Below are positions 13,646 through 24,284 of a stretch of 64,000 bases of DNA, piece after piece. The stretch comes from Earliella scabrosa (taxonomy: Eukaryota > Basidiomycota > Agaricomycetes > Polyporales > Polyporaceae). The translations under genes were made by a program, and so were the position numbers. The number at the start of each line of letters is the position of its first letter. Position 1 is the first letter of the stretch. Under the pieces are notes generated by a model. The model made no database searches and was not told the DNA's origin. It worked only from the letters and a program-made list of their open reading frames with translations. The stretch is from positions 1,302,001-1,366,000 of the forward strand of contig JABYQQ010000005.1 in assembly GCA_022605405.1 (NCBI GenBank). The letters run 5' to 3'.

Positions 13646-13852
13646 TCAACCCTAGCACCTCCCATCCACATATACCTATTCCCCACCCTCCTCCTTTACT
13701 GACAATGCGTGTATAATACTCCCCATTCAGCTAATCTCTATACTCTGACTCATGATAGTCGTCATGTTCGTCCTCGTGGTCGTGGTGACTGCGATGGTCG
13801 CGGATACTTCTGGATGCAGGCTCCCGGACCCACTCCTGAGCGAGAAGCAACT

Positions 13853-14908
13853 TCAGTGGGTCGCTCCGTGCACAAGAGAAGGTCTTCTGCCTACCGCCGC
13901 GCTGTCGGGGCGCTGAGGGATTGACTGGACCGAGCGGATTGTATGACCTGTGTGCTGCATCGACATGATTGTGGGAATGCTTGTACCCATGCTCGTGCTT
14001 CCCATACTTGTAGTGCCCATGCTGGTCATCATACTGGAGGAAGGTGCGGGTGCGGGGTTCTCCCGTCCAATCTTCTTCAGGTAGTCCCGCACTGCCGTGA
14101 CCACCAGCTGGAGCGAATATATTCAACGATGCCCCACAACGAAGGGTCGTGCGCCCACTCACATGGTGATCATCCTGACTAGACCCAGAATAGCAACCGA
14201 CAACGGCGATAGGACAGCATGGTGCATTCTTGGGAAAGCATCACAGCTTCAGCCACCAAAGATCGACGTCATACGCATGCACTGGACTTCACCTCAAGCC
14301 ATATCGGAAAGGCTACATCGACCAGCAATGAGTCAATAGACCGGTAAAACGAGAGAAGGCACGTAGACTAACCTCCGCCGTTGATTTTGTAGTCTGTCTG
14401 GATGCCAAGTTGTTTCGGAGTCTTGCCCATCGCGTTCATGCCCTTCTCGACGTAATAACTCGAGTGTCCTGTCCGTCGAACGACGGAAATCATCCCCTTG
14501 TGCCCGGAAGCGAAGCAACAGCATACAGTCACTCCCTCCATCCTCGCCCTCGCGACAAGGAAGCGCAAGCCAACTGAGGAAACATACCTCCAGGCATGCC
14601 CAGCTATCCAAGCTGACGTCACCGCTGCCGTCCATTCCACCCAGGTTCCCGACGGTACACGAGAAGAGGTTGTGGCCAGCGATGGTTTGTATTGAGATGA
14701 CCATACCGCGCACTTTAACATGGCGCGAGGAGGAGCGGAAGCGTTTGCGGAGAGAGAGGCCCAACATGACGGCAGCGTCGGCATCGAAGGAGGGGAAGCG
14801 GTAGAGAGCCTCTTCGTTGAGGGCCTGGGTGGCGAGCTCAGCCTCGCTGGGTGGCATGTGTGTGTTGAAGCCGTTGAACATCGGAAGGGTCGTTTTGGGG
14901 TAAGACAT
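13853..14908 (-). CDS. UPF0303 / HbpS-like (heme-degrading-type) domain protein
   Basis: Begins MSYPKTTLPMFNGFNTHMPP and carries the UPF0303/DUF967 pattern: LYRFPSFDADAAVMLGLSLR, GMVISIQTIAGHNLFSCTVG, SLDSWACLE, then GMISVVRRTGHSSYYVEKGM and PKQLGIQTDYKINGG. The next coding block, PCCPIAVVGCYSGSSQDDHH, is followed by a clean intron and LVVTAVRDYLKKIGRENPAP. Relatives belong to the GlcG/HbpS-like fold; some bind or degrade heme, but function in fungi is not established. Two oddities: the junction between KINGG (about 14375) and PIAVV (about 14215) cannot be closed in frame with standard splice sites I can see, and the tail has two possible ends. Reading straight on gives a Met/Ser-rich tail ending at 13853; a possible 53-base intron shifts to a His/Asp-rich tail ending at 13731. 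Confidence 0.6.
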
Positions 14909-15551
14909 GCACAGAGAGTGTTAGCGTGATACCGTTCGGGTCGTGTGGGGCGGCCGTGAGGTAGTCTGACAAGTTCGAGATGTCTCGAGTCAATGAGCAA
15001 CAGTTTCAGCAAGTGTCCAAGGCATCCACTCGACCACGAGCGAAAGGCATGAAATGCAGCAGCCAAGTGGAAGGTTTGAAAGGAGGCAAGCACGCGGAGA
15101 GGTGCTTGCGAGAAGCGAGTGCGCGACATGAGGCGGCTCAGGTTCGGGTTTGACGCGTAAGCTCATTCACTGACCCATGTTCTCTCTTCCGTGAGGGTGA
15201 GATATCTTACCGACCCCTCGTGCAAGCACACGTCGTGAATGACTACCAACGCGTGCACTGTCCTCAGCAGAGAAACATTTGGATCTGCGAAGCCTGAGCA
15301 GGCATCCGCTTCGTCGGCCCGATCACCCCATTTGGGAAGTTGCGGCCACGTGCGCGACATATGTTGGACTGAACCGTGACGCACCGCGAACCTCGAAGTC
15401 TGTCTCTGCTTCTCCTCCGTCTCCCCTTCGGGGCTGCCCTCTCTCCTCCCTCTGTACTCTATCAGGTGTGTATAGTTTGTGTGGAACTCGCTCTGAACAA
15501 GCTCACAGTCGTCTTTGTAGGTGTCAGTGATCATCGAGCCGCGCCGTCGTT
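14909..15551. promoter_or_regulatory. Divergent region between UPF0303-like gene and ALE1
   Basis: No supported gene. Open frames are present on both strands but have no recognisable protein features. An in-frame upstream exon for the UPF0303-like gene (frame opening at 15129) is possible but unsupported. Confidence 0.4.
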
Positions 15552-17620
15552 ATGGACGCGTTCTTCGAGCCCATTGCGGACGCAACAGGCGGATCTGTCG
15601 ACCAAATCAAGGTATATCTTCGCCGCACCTCCCTCGCAGGCTGAGCCCTTCTCATGCCGTTTGTGGCAGCTGATATCATGTCTATTATTCTCCTACCCAC
15701 TGGGCAGCCTCTACATCCGCATACCATCATCGCATCCTGAACTCAAGCACGCGTTCAGCGTCCTCATCTCGTTCTTCTACCTCGTTCCGGTGCTATGGCT
15801 GTGGGGAGGGGCCCTGCAACTGCTGGCGAGTGTGATCACAACCTACTACATCGCGCAGAGGAATCAGACGCGAAACATGCCTTGGCTGGTCTTCCTGTGA
15901 GCACCCTCTCTTTCCTTCTCCCGTACATCAGTATTCAAATCCACACGGTGTCACTAAGCTTTACGATGGCCCACCTAACTGTCAAGTGAGTCCCTAACAT
16001 TCATTGTGATGTCTCCCACTGAAACCGTTGACCAAGTCACATAATCCGAACCTTCGATGACGCTGGCTACGAGACAATCGAAATTTCTGGACCGCAGATG
16101 GTCCTCACCATGAAATTAACGACCTTCGCTTGGAATGTTTGGGATGGAAGGAGACCGGCTGAGGTAGGTCATGATGGATTCACGTGCGCAAAACATATGT
16201 GACCTCGGATGGTAGGATTTGGACAAATGGCAGACCGAGCAACGGGTCACAGAGTTCCCCACCCTCCTTGAGTTCCTTGGATATGCGTAAGTTCCCTCCA
16301 TACTCAGACTACGTGCAATTGTTGAAACATGCGGAATAGTTTTTACTTCCCCGGCTTCCTCGTCGGTCCCTTCCTCACCTACAACGAGTACCAGGCTCTA
16401 GTCACCGGTTCTCTGTACAAGGCTGCAGAGAAGAAGGAAGAGGACGCGGTGAATGAGACGAACCATCTGACCAAACGGCTTGTCCCTCACGGGCGCAAAC
16501 GAGTAGCGTTCAGGAAAATGTTCACCGGCCTTGTGTTCCTCGCCCTCTTTGTGCTGTTCTACCCTGAGTGCAACTTCCACCTGGTGATTGAGGATGACTT
16601 TGAAGCCAGGCGTCTTATCTCTCGGTACGTTTTACTTTGATGTCGGCTTCCTAGCGTCTGACTGTGATGTTCACAGCATCGTCTTCTTGCAATTCTGCGG
16701 ATTCTTCGAGCGGACGAAGTACTACGCTATATGGACACTGACGGAGGTTAGTACTGCCTGTGAGCATCCTATTCCCCTTTGCCTAACGTCACGCAGGGAG
16801 CCTCTATCCAAACCGGGCTGGGCTTCACTGGCTACAACGAGTTTGGTGGCACCAAATGGGATGGTGCGGCGAACGTGAAGATCTGGAATATTGAATTTGC
16901 GGAGAACACGAAAGTGTTACTTGACTCCTGGAACATGAAGACCAACGTTTGGCTGCGTGAATGCGTCTACAAGCGCGTCACACCCAAGGGCAAGAAGCCC
17001 GGCTTCAGGAGCAGCCTTGCCACGTTCGCTACAAGTGCTTTCTGGGTCAGTCTGCATAACCCGTGACAGCATGATAGTTGTAAATGGCTGATTCATCGTT
17101 CCTCCAGCATGGCATTGCTCCAGGATACTACCTCACATTCTTCTTCTTTGCCTTCGTCCAGACTTGCGGTCGTCTCGCGCGCTCCTACATCCGCCCCCTC
17201 GTTCTGCCCGCCAACTATGTTCCAGTGCGTGGTGCTCCTCCACCTCCCCAAACGAGCGCGAAGCAAGCCTACGACTACCTCGGCGTGATCACCACCGTGA
17301 TGCTCACGAACTATGGCACCTTGCCCTTCATGCTGCTCTCCGTTGACGACTCTTTCGTGGCGTGGAACAGCGTCGTCTGGTACGGCCACTTCTTCATCGG
17401 CTGCGCGCTCATATTCTTCTACCTCGGCGGCATGGTCCTCCTCCAGCAAATGCAGGCGGTGCGTGTCAAACAAGCCGGGTACCAGAAGGAGAGGGACGAG
17501 ATCAACCGGACGGTCAAGTCGGGCGCAAGCACTCCCGCGAGGGCGCCAACTCTGCCGCCTTTGGACGAAGCAGCGCAGGAGCTGGAGAACGAGCTCATGC
17601 ATGTCAAGAAGCGCAAATAA
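15552..17620 (+). CDS. ALE1: MBOAT lysophospholipid acyltransferase
   Basis: Transfers acyl chains from acyl-CoA to lysophospholipids (Lands cycle) in the ER membrane. Starts MDAFFEPIADATGGSVDQIK. Several membrane helices follow (LFSYPLGSLYIRI, VLISFFYLVPVLWLWGG), then YFPGFLVGPFLTYNEY, the loop expected in the Ale1/LPCAT group, and the MBOAT core: TKYYAIWTLTEGASI, GFTGYNEFGGTKWDGAANV, WNMKTNVWLRECVYKRV with the conserved Asn, and SAFWHGIAPGYYLTFFFF with the invariant histidine. The end is a charged tail ELENELMHVKKRK; a di-lysine-like KKRK end fits ER residence. Seven or so short introns. All the catalytic positions I can check are intact. Shares its upstream space with the UPF0303-like gene. 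Confidence 0.92.
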
Positions 17621-17993
17621 TGTCGTCTGCGCTGCGATTCAGGGATGTTCCTGGGGCGGAGACGGTCTGGCGATGGGCTCGGTGCAGTCGGTGACCAGCT
17701 ATATATACTGCTGTCCCTCATTTGCATACAAAGTACGTTACTGTAGATACCACAGTGCTCTCCTAGGTCACGATTGCTGCAATGTCATCATGATTTCTGC
17801 TACGTCGATGTTAGACAGGGAACGCTGGCGCTTACCGGGCGCGTCTCGTTAGTTCAAGCGTTCTCCTCAGCCACCACCATCCCAGCTTCTGGATACACTC
17901 ACTTCTGGCTTGCATCTCACGATCCAAAGACGGCGGGACCTCTATCATACCGGCGCGCTCTGCTCACAGTCCGTCTGAATATACTCACTCAAT
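17621..17993. promoter_or_regulatory. Intergenic, ALE1 terminator and TAF9 promoter
   Basis: About 370 bases between two plus-strand genes. A TATA-like ctatatatac lies near 17699, too far from TAF9 to be certain. Nothing coding recognised. Confidence 0.4.
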
Positions 17994-18872
17994 ATGTCAC
18001 GAGCAGCGGTGACCGACACAATACCGCCGAGCGCACGAGCGATTGCGCTACTGCTCGCTTCCACCCCGACAGTGCAGGACGCACAACCCGGCGTGCTGCA
18101 CCAACTGCTCGAATTCTCAAACAGGTACACCGCGCAGGTGCTGTCCGACGCGCTCGTCTACGCGGAACATGCAGGACGGTCGGGCAAGGTCGAGATGGAG
18201 GATGTCGTGCTCGCGGTGCAAGCACGCGTAGGATGGGAGTTCGGGGGGCGCGTCCCCAAAGAGGTGCGTTTCTCGCTCTCGTGCAATCATACAACATATA
18301 CGCCTCGCGCGTTTTCCACCCCGAAGTACGGGATCAGCTCCAACATGCTGGCTAACCGTGATCTTCTCCCCTCCGCATAGTACATGCTCTCGCTCGCCAC
18401 GCAAACCAACTCCGTCCCACTCCCCTCCGTGCCCGAGGTGTACGGCGTACGGCTTCCGCCCGCGTCCGAGTGCCTCACCGCGGTCGACTTTGACCTCGTG
18501 CCGAACAAGCCGCCGCCGGGCGTGAAGCTCTTCGACGAGGAGGTCGAGGAAATCGAGGAGTCCGAGTCCGACGAGGACATGGAGCCCGCACCCCTGCCCC
18601 CACACCACACATCCCAGTCCCAGGCGCAGGCGCACATACCACCCGTCGGTCCGGTGCATACGCCGTCCGATGTCGACATGCTCACACCGGGGGGCTTGCC
18701 GGCTGAGGAGGGCAGCGAGGGAGATGAGGAGGACGGGCTGTTCGCCGGTGGGGACGAGGAGGAGGAGGAGAGCGGGGACGACGCCATGGAGGACGTCACT
18801 GCGTCCGGCGCGGCCGCCGATGCTGCTAATGGCATGAAGCGGAAACTGGTCGAGGAGGAAGATTACGACTGA
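17994..18872 (+). CDS. TAF9: TFIID/SAGA subunit TAF9, histone fold
   Basis: Histone-fold TAF shared by TFIID and SAGA, pairing with TAF6 in the nucleus. Exon 1 gives PPSARAIALLLASTPTVQDA, VLHQLLEFSNRYTAQVLSDA and YAEHAGRSGKVEMEDVVLAV, which are the three helices of the TAF9 histone fold. A GTGCGT-TAG intron (18264-18380) leads to YMLSLATQTNSVPLPSVPEV, the conserved TAF9 extension just after the fold. The rest is a long acidic disordered tail (EEVEEIEESESDEDME and GDEEEEESGDDAMED) ending KRKLVEEEDYD. Start fixed by the first ATG, about 15 residues before the fold. One intron only. Converges on SEC12. Confidence 0.9.
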
Positions 18873-19105
18873 ATCATCTGAGACGACTATTCCACGGTCG
18901 GTCTCACTGTTGTGTTCATGTTCGAGATGTGCTTTCGTGAACGGACGGTCTGTAGATGTTTACCGTGTTGTATAGTATAATGCATGGCCATGGATCTAGT
19001 CATGATACATGAAGAGAACTCCGAAAGTATAAGCATAACGAACAATCATGTGGGCCACGAAACAGGAGGGGTATTGGCAGATCGTCGACCCCTCGGTCAG
19101 AGGCG

Positions 19106-20753
19106 CTACAGGACACCCTTTGTCATCTGCTGTGCAAGTATTGCGAACAACACGACCAGCAAGGCCACGATGAAGAGTATCCATGATCCCCACGCTATGA
19201 CGGCAGGTCAGTGGTTGGTCATAGATAGAAGAGATAGTCGACCTACAAGTGGCACCGAGGTTGGATGGAACAGTTACTACCCGTACTGTGTTATCCGCAC
19301 TCCCAGACACCAGCATCTCGGAGGTGGGGCTGAAGCGAATCGTGGTAGGAGGGAAGTCGTGCGCTTTCAAAATAGTCAACAACGGCTACATACGTATGCA
19401 GTCCTCGTCAGTCAAGTACTACGAGGGAACATGCCTAGTGATACTCACAGCCAGCGACTGAGCGTCGAGCACACCGACGGTCAAATCGGAAGAGCCGAAC
19501 GCCAGGAGCTTCCCATCGGGGCTGCGGAGGACCATGAGATATGTATGCTCAGCTCTATACACGCGCCCTCACTTACCTGATATCGAAGCATGTTACTCCA
19601 CGGTCGCTGACTTGACGGGACTTCGTAACCTTCCAAGTGTCAGTATCCCATTTGCATACGAAGGCGCGTCGGGGTGATGACTTGGTCCGTGTGCGAGGTG
19701 GCACAGTATTCGAGATGGAGTAGAGGACTTTTCCGTCGGAAGGGTGGAACCTGGATGGAGGGCTTCGATACACACATCTCAAGCAGTATAGACGAGTGGC
19801 TTACCTTACGGAACGGAAACTGCTACCAGCGTCCTTGCCCGGAAGCGTGGGCCTGTCGATGCTCTGCAGCAACTCTAGCTCCTTTGGTTTCTCTGAGGCT
19901 TCCCCGTCTTCGGAAGGGAGCGCGTACACGAGGAGATTGACTGTGGTAGCTACCACTAGCTGAAGTGGGAGTCAGTTTGTGTACCAAAGGGCTGGCAGGT
20001 CGCTCACCGTCGTCGAAGAGAACGCGGCGTCATATATTTCTCCCTTGTCTAGGTGTATGGGCGATGCTGCAGGCACGAGGGATGGATAACGGAGAATACA
20101 TAGCTGTGAGAAGGTAAGACATAGCCGCCCCAAAGCATGGAAAGAGTCCTCACATCTCGTGTCCCGCTAACGGCCAGCAAACTCCCATTGGGAGAGAAGA
20201 CAGTAACTTTCTAAGCGGTCATGAGCGTTAGCATGGCATGCGATAGCCATGAGACTGACCTGGTAGTCATCATCTGCTGCCTGTAATACGAGGGTACTGC
20301 AAGTCTGGGACAAGGACAGCCTACAGTGGTGTATTAGGTATGCTCGGACGCGAGAAAGGTTGGAAACGTACTTGTTGTCCTTGATGCTGTAAACTCGACA
20401 GTTCTGGTTGGGCCCGCTCTTGAGCGCGTCCTCAGAACTGTTGATGCCACCGACAATCTCGCTTCTTTGTGGATGCGAGGCCATGCTCATGGGCGCGTCC
20501 TCGCCGCTCGCTAGCTCCAACTCGTCCAGTAGCTCTACTTTCGCGTCGCCTTCAACATGATACAAACGCTGGCGCATATCTCGCCTGAGAACCTCCGAGA
20601 AGAGCTTGTGGAATGGACACATACCAGCTTGTTTTTGATACCAGTCTTGGATTGCCCACCTCCACCTCCGAGGACGAACTCGGTGGGAGTCACGAACGCG
20701 GCAGAATATACCGGAAACGCAGGTAGTGGGTGAGCTGTATGTTTAGTCCGCAT
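19106..20753 (-). CDS. SEC12: SEC12, ER guanine-nucleotide exchange factor for Sar1
   Basis: Type II ER membrane protein with a cytosolic beta-propeller that loads Sar1 with GTP and so starts COPII vesicle budding. The start MRTKHTAHPLPAFPVYSAAF leads to VLGGGGGQSKTGIKNKL, the glycine-rich K-loop region typical of Sec12 and needed for exchange activity. WD-like blades follow: KVTVFSPNGSLLAVSGTRD, FRSVRYHPSDGKVLYSIS, FDIRPDGKLLAFGSSDLTVG, and TIRFSPTSEMLVSGSADNTV. The last exon has one hydrophobic helix (WGSWILFIVALLVVLFAILA) and a short end at 19106-19108, so the lumenal part is almost absent, as in mammalian PREB. About eight short introns. An in-frame ATG at 20924 exists upstream but its added residues do not look like the family. 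Divergent from the NIPA gene. Confidence 0.87.
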
Positions 20754-21177
20754 GTGTGGCAACGTTTGTGAGCGGAGGATGAGAATCGAGGGGTAGTGCA
20801 CGAGGCCGGGAAGAAGTCCTAGAGAGAAGCGAGACGCGAGGACGAGAAAGGAGGTACGGGAAGGGGCGTGTAGGGAGGCAAGGTGCTTGCTGGTGCTTGT
20901 TGGCTTAGGGCCACTGGCGGACACTGGACGCGGTCTCTCAGTTGTGACGCGGTGGGCGCCTAAGGCGATCGGCGGGCCGGAGCCGGGAGCTGAAGGGCAC
21001 TCGCGAATCGCGACTCGGAGTGTGGCTCCTGGCCTGCTTCTGGCTCCCTCCGCCTCCTCCTCCTCCTCCTCCTCCTCCCTGCTAACTTATGTTTCGCTCT
21101 GCTTGACTTACTCTCTCTCTCGCTTGCTTTGCATGTATAATTCCTGCTAGATCTCGCCTACACATACCGAATTTGCC
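20754..21177. promoter_or_regulatory. Divergent SEC12 / NIPA promoter with CTC repeat
   Basis: 424 bases between start codons. It contains a pyrimidine tract on the plus strand, including a CCT/CTC repeat at about 21048-21079 and a short CT repeat near 21112. Polypyrimidine tracts just upstream of the ATG are common in fungal promoters; the microsatellite may vary between strains. Confidence 0.5.
21048..21079 (+). repeat. (CCT)n microsatellite
   Basis: About nine consecutive CCT units with one flanking imperfect unit in the promoter of the NIPA gene. Confidence 0.8.
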
Positions 21178-23241
21178 ATGCACATACGACTACCACACAT
21201 ACACGGTCTCGAAGACATCCCAGACGGCATCGATCTCCCGCAAATATCGCCCTCTACCGCCGCGGGAATATGCGTCGCAATCGCAGGCAACATTCTCATC
21301 TCGCTTGCCTTGAATTGTCAGAAGCTCGCGCACCGACGTCTCGAAAGAGAGCGCGAAGCGGCCCCGCGGCCACTCAAGCCTACAAGCACCAATGGCCATA
21401 TCCTAGGCGACTCGCAACAGCATGAATACTATGGCGCATCAACCCAGAGCTTACCAACGCCTGTACCCCCGGAAAGAGTGCCCTTGCTGGAATCTGCCCT
21501 TGGCACTGAGGCGGACGCGCGGTCAGAGAGACGGTGGTTCTTTTTCCGCAGGACGCCGTACCGATACCACGCGCACGAGGCCGACAGGTCCCATCTCGCG
21601 AGTACCCATGCCCTCATGCCTGTCGAGGCCGTTACTGTTCAACCACATGCTCCTGCATCCCATAACAATAGCGAGCGGAAGCATCTGAACGAAGGCGCAA
21701 GCGAGAGCGACTACCTGAGGTCTAAGCTATGGTACATCCATCCATCTTTCCCTCTGTGCTATCCTCTAACCCATAGGCAGGTGGCTGGGCTTCCTGCTCA
21801 TGAACCTTGGCGAGATGGGCAATTTTATATCGTACGCCTTCGCCCCCGCGTCTGTGGTGGCGCCTCTGGGAACTGTACGTATACTTCCATCTACTTGCTG
21901 AACATATGATCAGACCTTGCCGGTAGTTTGCTCTTATCGCGAACTGCATATTTGCTCCTATAATGCTCCAAGAGCGTTTTCGCAAGGTCAGTGTGTCATC
22001 AGGACACGGTCGCGCTTCCCCTCTGAACTGTCTTTCTAGCGCGACTTCTTGGGTATCATAATTGCCGTCCTTGGTGCAGTCACTGTTGTACTATCAGCCA
22101 ACCCCTCGGATACCAGGTTGGACCCGGACGCTCTCATCAAGGCTATCACTCAGAGGCCGTTCGAGATATATGCGCTTGTGTATGTTGTTGGTATAGTCAT
22201 CCTGTCCGGCCTGTCGGAGGGACCAGCAGGAAAGCGTTGGGTCTACGTCGATGTCGGACTATGCGCGCTCTTTGGTGAGGTGATTACGGCAGAAACTTCG
22301 GATCGCAGCACTCATCACTTCTGCAGGAGGGTTCACCGTGCTTTCGACCAAGGCAGTGTCTACGCTGTTGACCATGGAATGGCTCCAGATCTTCAAGGAA
22401 TGGATCACGTACCCTGTCATCGCTGTTCGTAGTCTGATGCATATATGTGTGGACATTTGCCTAACTGTCAAGTCAGGTGCTGCTCGGTACGGGCATAGGA
22501 CAAATACGGTACCTCAACCGTGCTCTCATGCGGTTCGACAGCAAGGTGCGTGCGCTGGACAGGGAAGCTGCCATATAGCCGTAGTGTAACGTAATCTGGT
22601 CAACCGAACAGATCGTCGTCCCTACGCAGTTCGTCATGTTCAACCTCTCCGCCATTGTCGGCTCCGCGCTGCTCTACGGCGACTTCAAGAAAGCGACGTT
22701 CCACCAGCTCGTCACGTTCCTTTACGGCTGCGGTGCGACGTTCGCCGGCGTCTTCATCATCGCATGGGCGCCGGGGTCAATGCCGCCTTCGACCGAGGAT
22801 GAAGATGACGATGACGACGGGGATGACGACACCATGCACACGTCCACGCTACCCCCGAGCCGGAGCGACCCAGCCTCTTCCGTCGCGGCGACACTGAGCG
22901 AAGACGGCGTGCCGTCGAGCGTGCGCACGATGAAGATGGGCAGCCTCGCGCGACGCAACCGGGCGACGCTCGTCATCCCCGACGGCACGAACCCAGACGG
23001 CTCGCCCATCCTGCGCCACCGCCACAGCATCGTGAGCCTCTACGGGTTCTCGCCGGCCCAGGTAAGCTAAGCGGTCTCTAGTCTCCATCGGCAGTCGTCA
23101 TCGCGGACTGACAATGCCAAATGGTGCTTCGCCCATCAACAGCGCGTACTGCTGATGAGCTCACCGCCCCGAGACGAGTTCGTCCGGCCGAACATGCAGG
23201 ACCGGAAAAAGCCTCTCTTCCTCCTACCACCACCATGGTGA
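21178..23241 (+). CDS. NIPA-type magnesium transporter, truncated by LINE
   Basis: Multi-pass protein of the NIPA (DUF803) family, proposed Mg2+ transporters within the DMT superfamily. Exon 1 gives a first helix (TAAGICVAIAGNILISLALN) and a long hydrophilic insert of about 130 residues. Then come WLGFLLMNLGEMGNFISYAF, VVAPLGTFALIANCIFAPIM, LQERFRKRDFLGIIIAVLGA, CALFGGFTVLSTKAVSTLL, and QFVMFNLSAIVGSALLYGDF, all characteristic. The tail is acidic then arginine-rich. An 81-base intron (23062-23142) precedes the last exon, which reads RVLLMSSPPRDEFVRPNMQD before hitting the LINE after codon CGG at 23203-23205. Translation would run into element sequence for 11 codons to a TGA at 23239-23241, so the last 76 native residues are replaced. 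All membrane segments are kept. Confidence 0.85.
23193..23205 (+). repeat. Target-site duplication, left copy
   Basis: The 13 bases catgcaggaccgg stand immediately before the 5' end of the LINE and again, identical, at 34801-34813 after its poly(A). Two more matching A bases precede both copies, but on the right these may belong to the poly(A). Confidence 0.93.
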
Positions 23242-23250
23242 ACTTTCCCA

Positions 23251-23278
23251 CGGTCCTGGCAATGAGGCGCCAGGACCG
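23251..23278 (+). repeat. Perfect 10-bp hairpin near LINE 5' end
   Basis: Arms cggtcctggc (23251-23260) and gccaggaccg (23269-23278) are exact inverse complements around an 8-base loop, starting 45 bases inside the element. The right arm shares caggaccgg with the target-site duplication. Confidence 0.7.
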
Positions 23279-24205
23279 GGAAACTTGTATTAAACGCAAC
23301 ACTTTGAGCTCATGAGGAGCGATAATATGCGAAGTGCGTGTGCACGCTGTGAGAACAGCTGAGCCTGGTGAAGGCGCGGGGCATGGCCCACAACAGACGA
23401 CTCTAAGGTCGTCGACGTGGCGAGAGCCAGGACTGAGACTCAAACAAGGAGCATCGGATCCCCAGGCGGGGCGCAGGATGGAGAGAAGAGAGGAACCTGC
23501 ATACGGCGAAAAAGCACGCACTCCCAAGCCAATCCACGACGAACGGCAAGACCGGATGAGCTGGCGGGAAGCCCAAGACATGAGACCCCCTGGCGCTAAA
23601 CTGACGGAGCATGCGGGGCGCCGATGCTGACTAACCCCGAGATAACGCAGGCCGCCCATACTCCCAGCTTGCCCAGAGTCCCCCAAGCTCCAATATTGTG
23701 GGGAAGAAGACACAATGGAACTGGCTGCACCAAAGCCTACCCAACGACTGAGAACCCCAAACGAGAACTGAAGCAAGCGAGCGAGCGAGCGAGCAAGCAA
23801 CATATAAGCAATGGATGAGATAAAGCCCCAAAGACTTCACAAGAGAACTCAAACACAAGCCCCTGCTCAAGTGTGCACATAACATGATGACCAAATGACG
23901 CGATCAGGAAACACTCCATTCCCCAATGCCCCCCTGACCCACCCAGCCCCAGGCTAAGTATGAGATGGGCCCTAATGTTAGCAACTACCAAAGCGCTCCG
24001 CCCAACCCTCTTCCCCCAGTCTCCTTGCCAAAGACAGAACTTCTCTGAGCATCCCTGAATCATACATTCCTTGAAGCGAACAATCAGGCTGGTACCTGAG
24101 CTAGCAGCACCAGTGTTCAAAACCTAAGGAGTGGCAGGACACACACACTATCCAGACCTCCAGCAAAGTCCCCTCAGACTCCACGACTCCCAACAACAAC
24201 AACAA

Positions 24206-24250
24206 CCCCTCCCCCCTCCCCCAAAGACCCTAACCCTACCCCACGCCCCA
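24206..24250 (-). repeat. C-rich tract with telomere-like CCCTAACCCTA; G4 on minus strand
   Basis: The plus strand has runs of four to six C, then ccctaaccctacccc. The reverse strand therefore has at least five runs of three or more G with short spacers, a strong G-quadruplex pattern, and includes two adjoining TTAGGG-like units. It sits just before the 257-codon ORF of the LINE leader, preceded by a (CAA)n stretch. Confidence 0.7.
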
Positions 24251-24284
24251 CACACACCGCCCAACACACACCCTGCCTGCTGTA

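Noticed and set aside
23191..23205. 15-base target-site duplication instead of 13
   Set aside because: The extra two A bases on the right side cannot be told from the poly(A).
23078..23803. 241-codon minus-strand frame across the left LINE junction
   Set aside because: It spans the insertion boundary, so it can only be a chance fusion.
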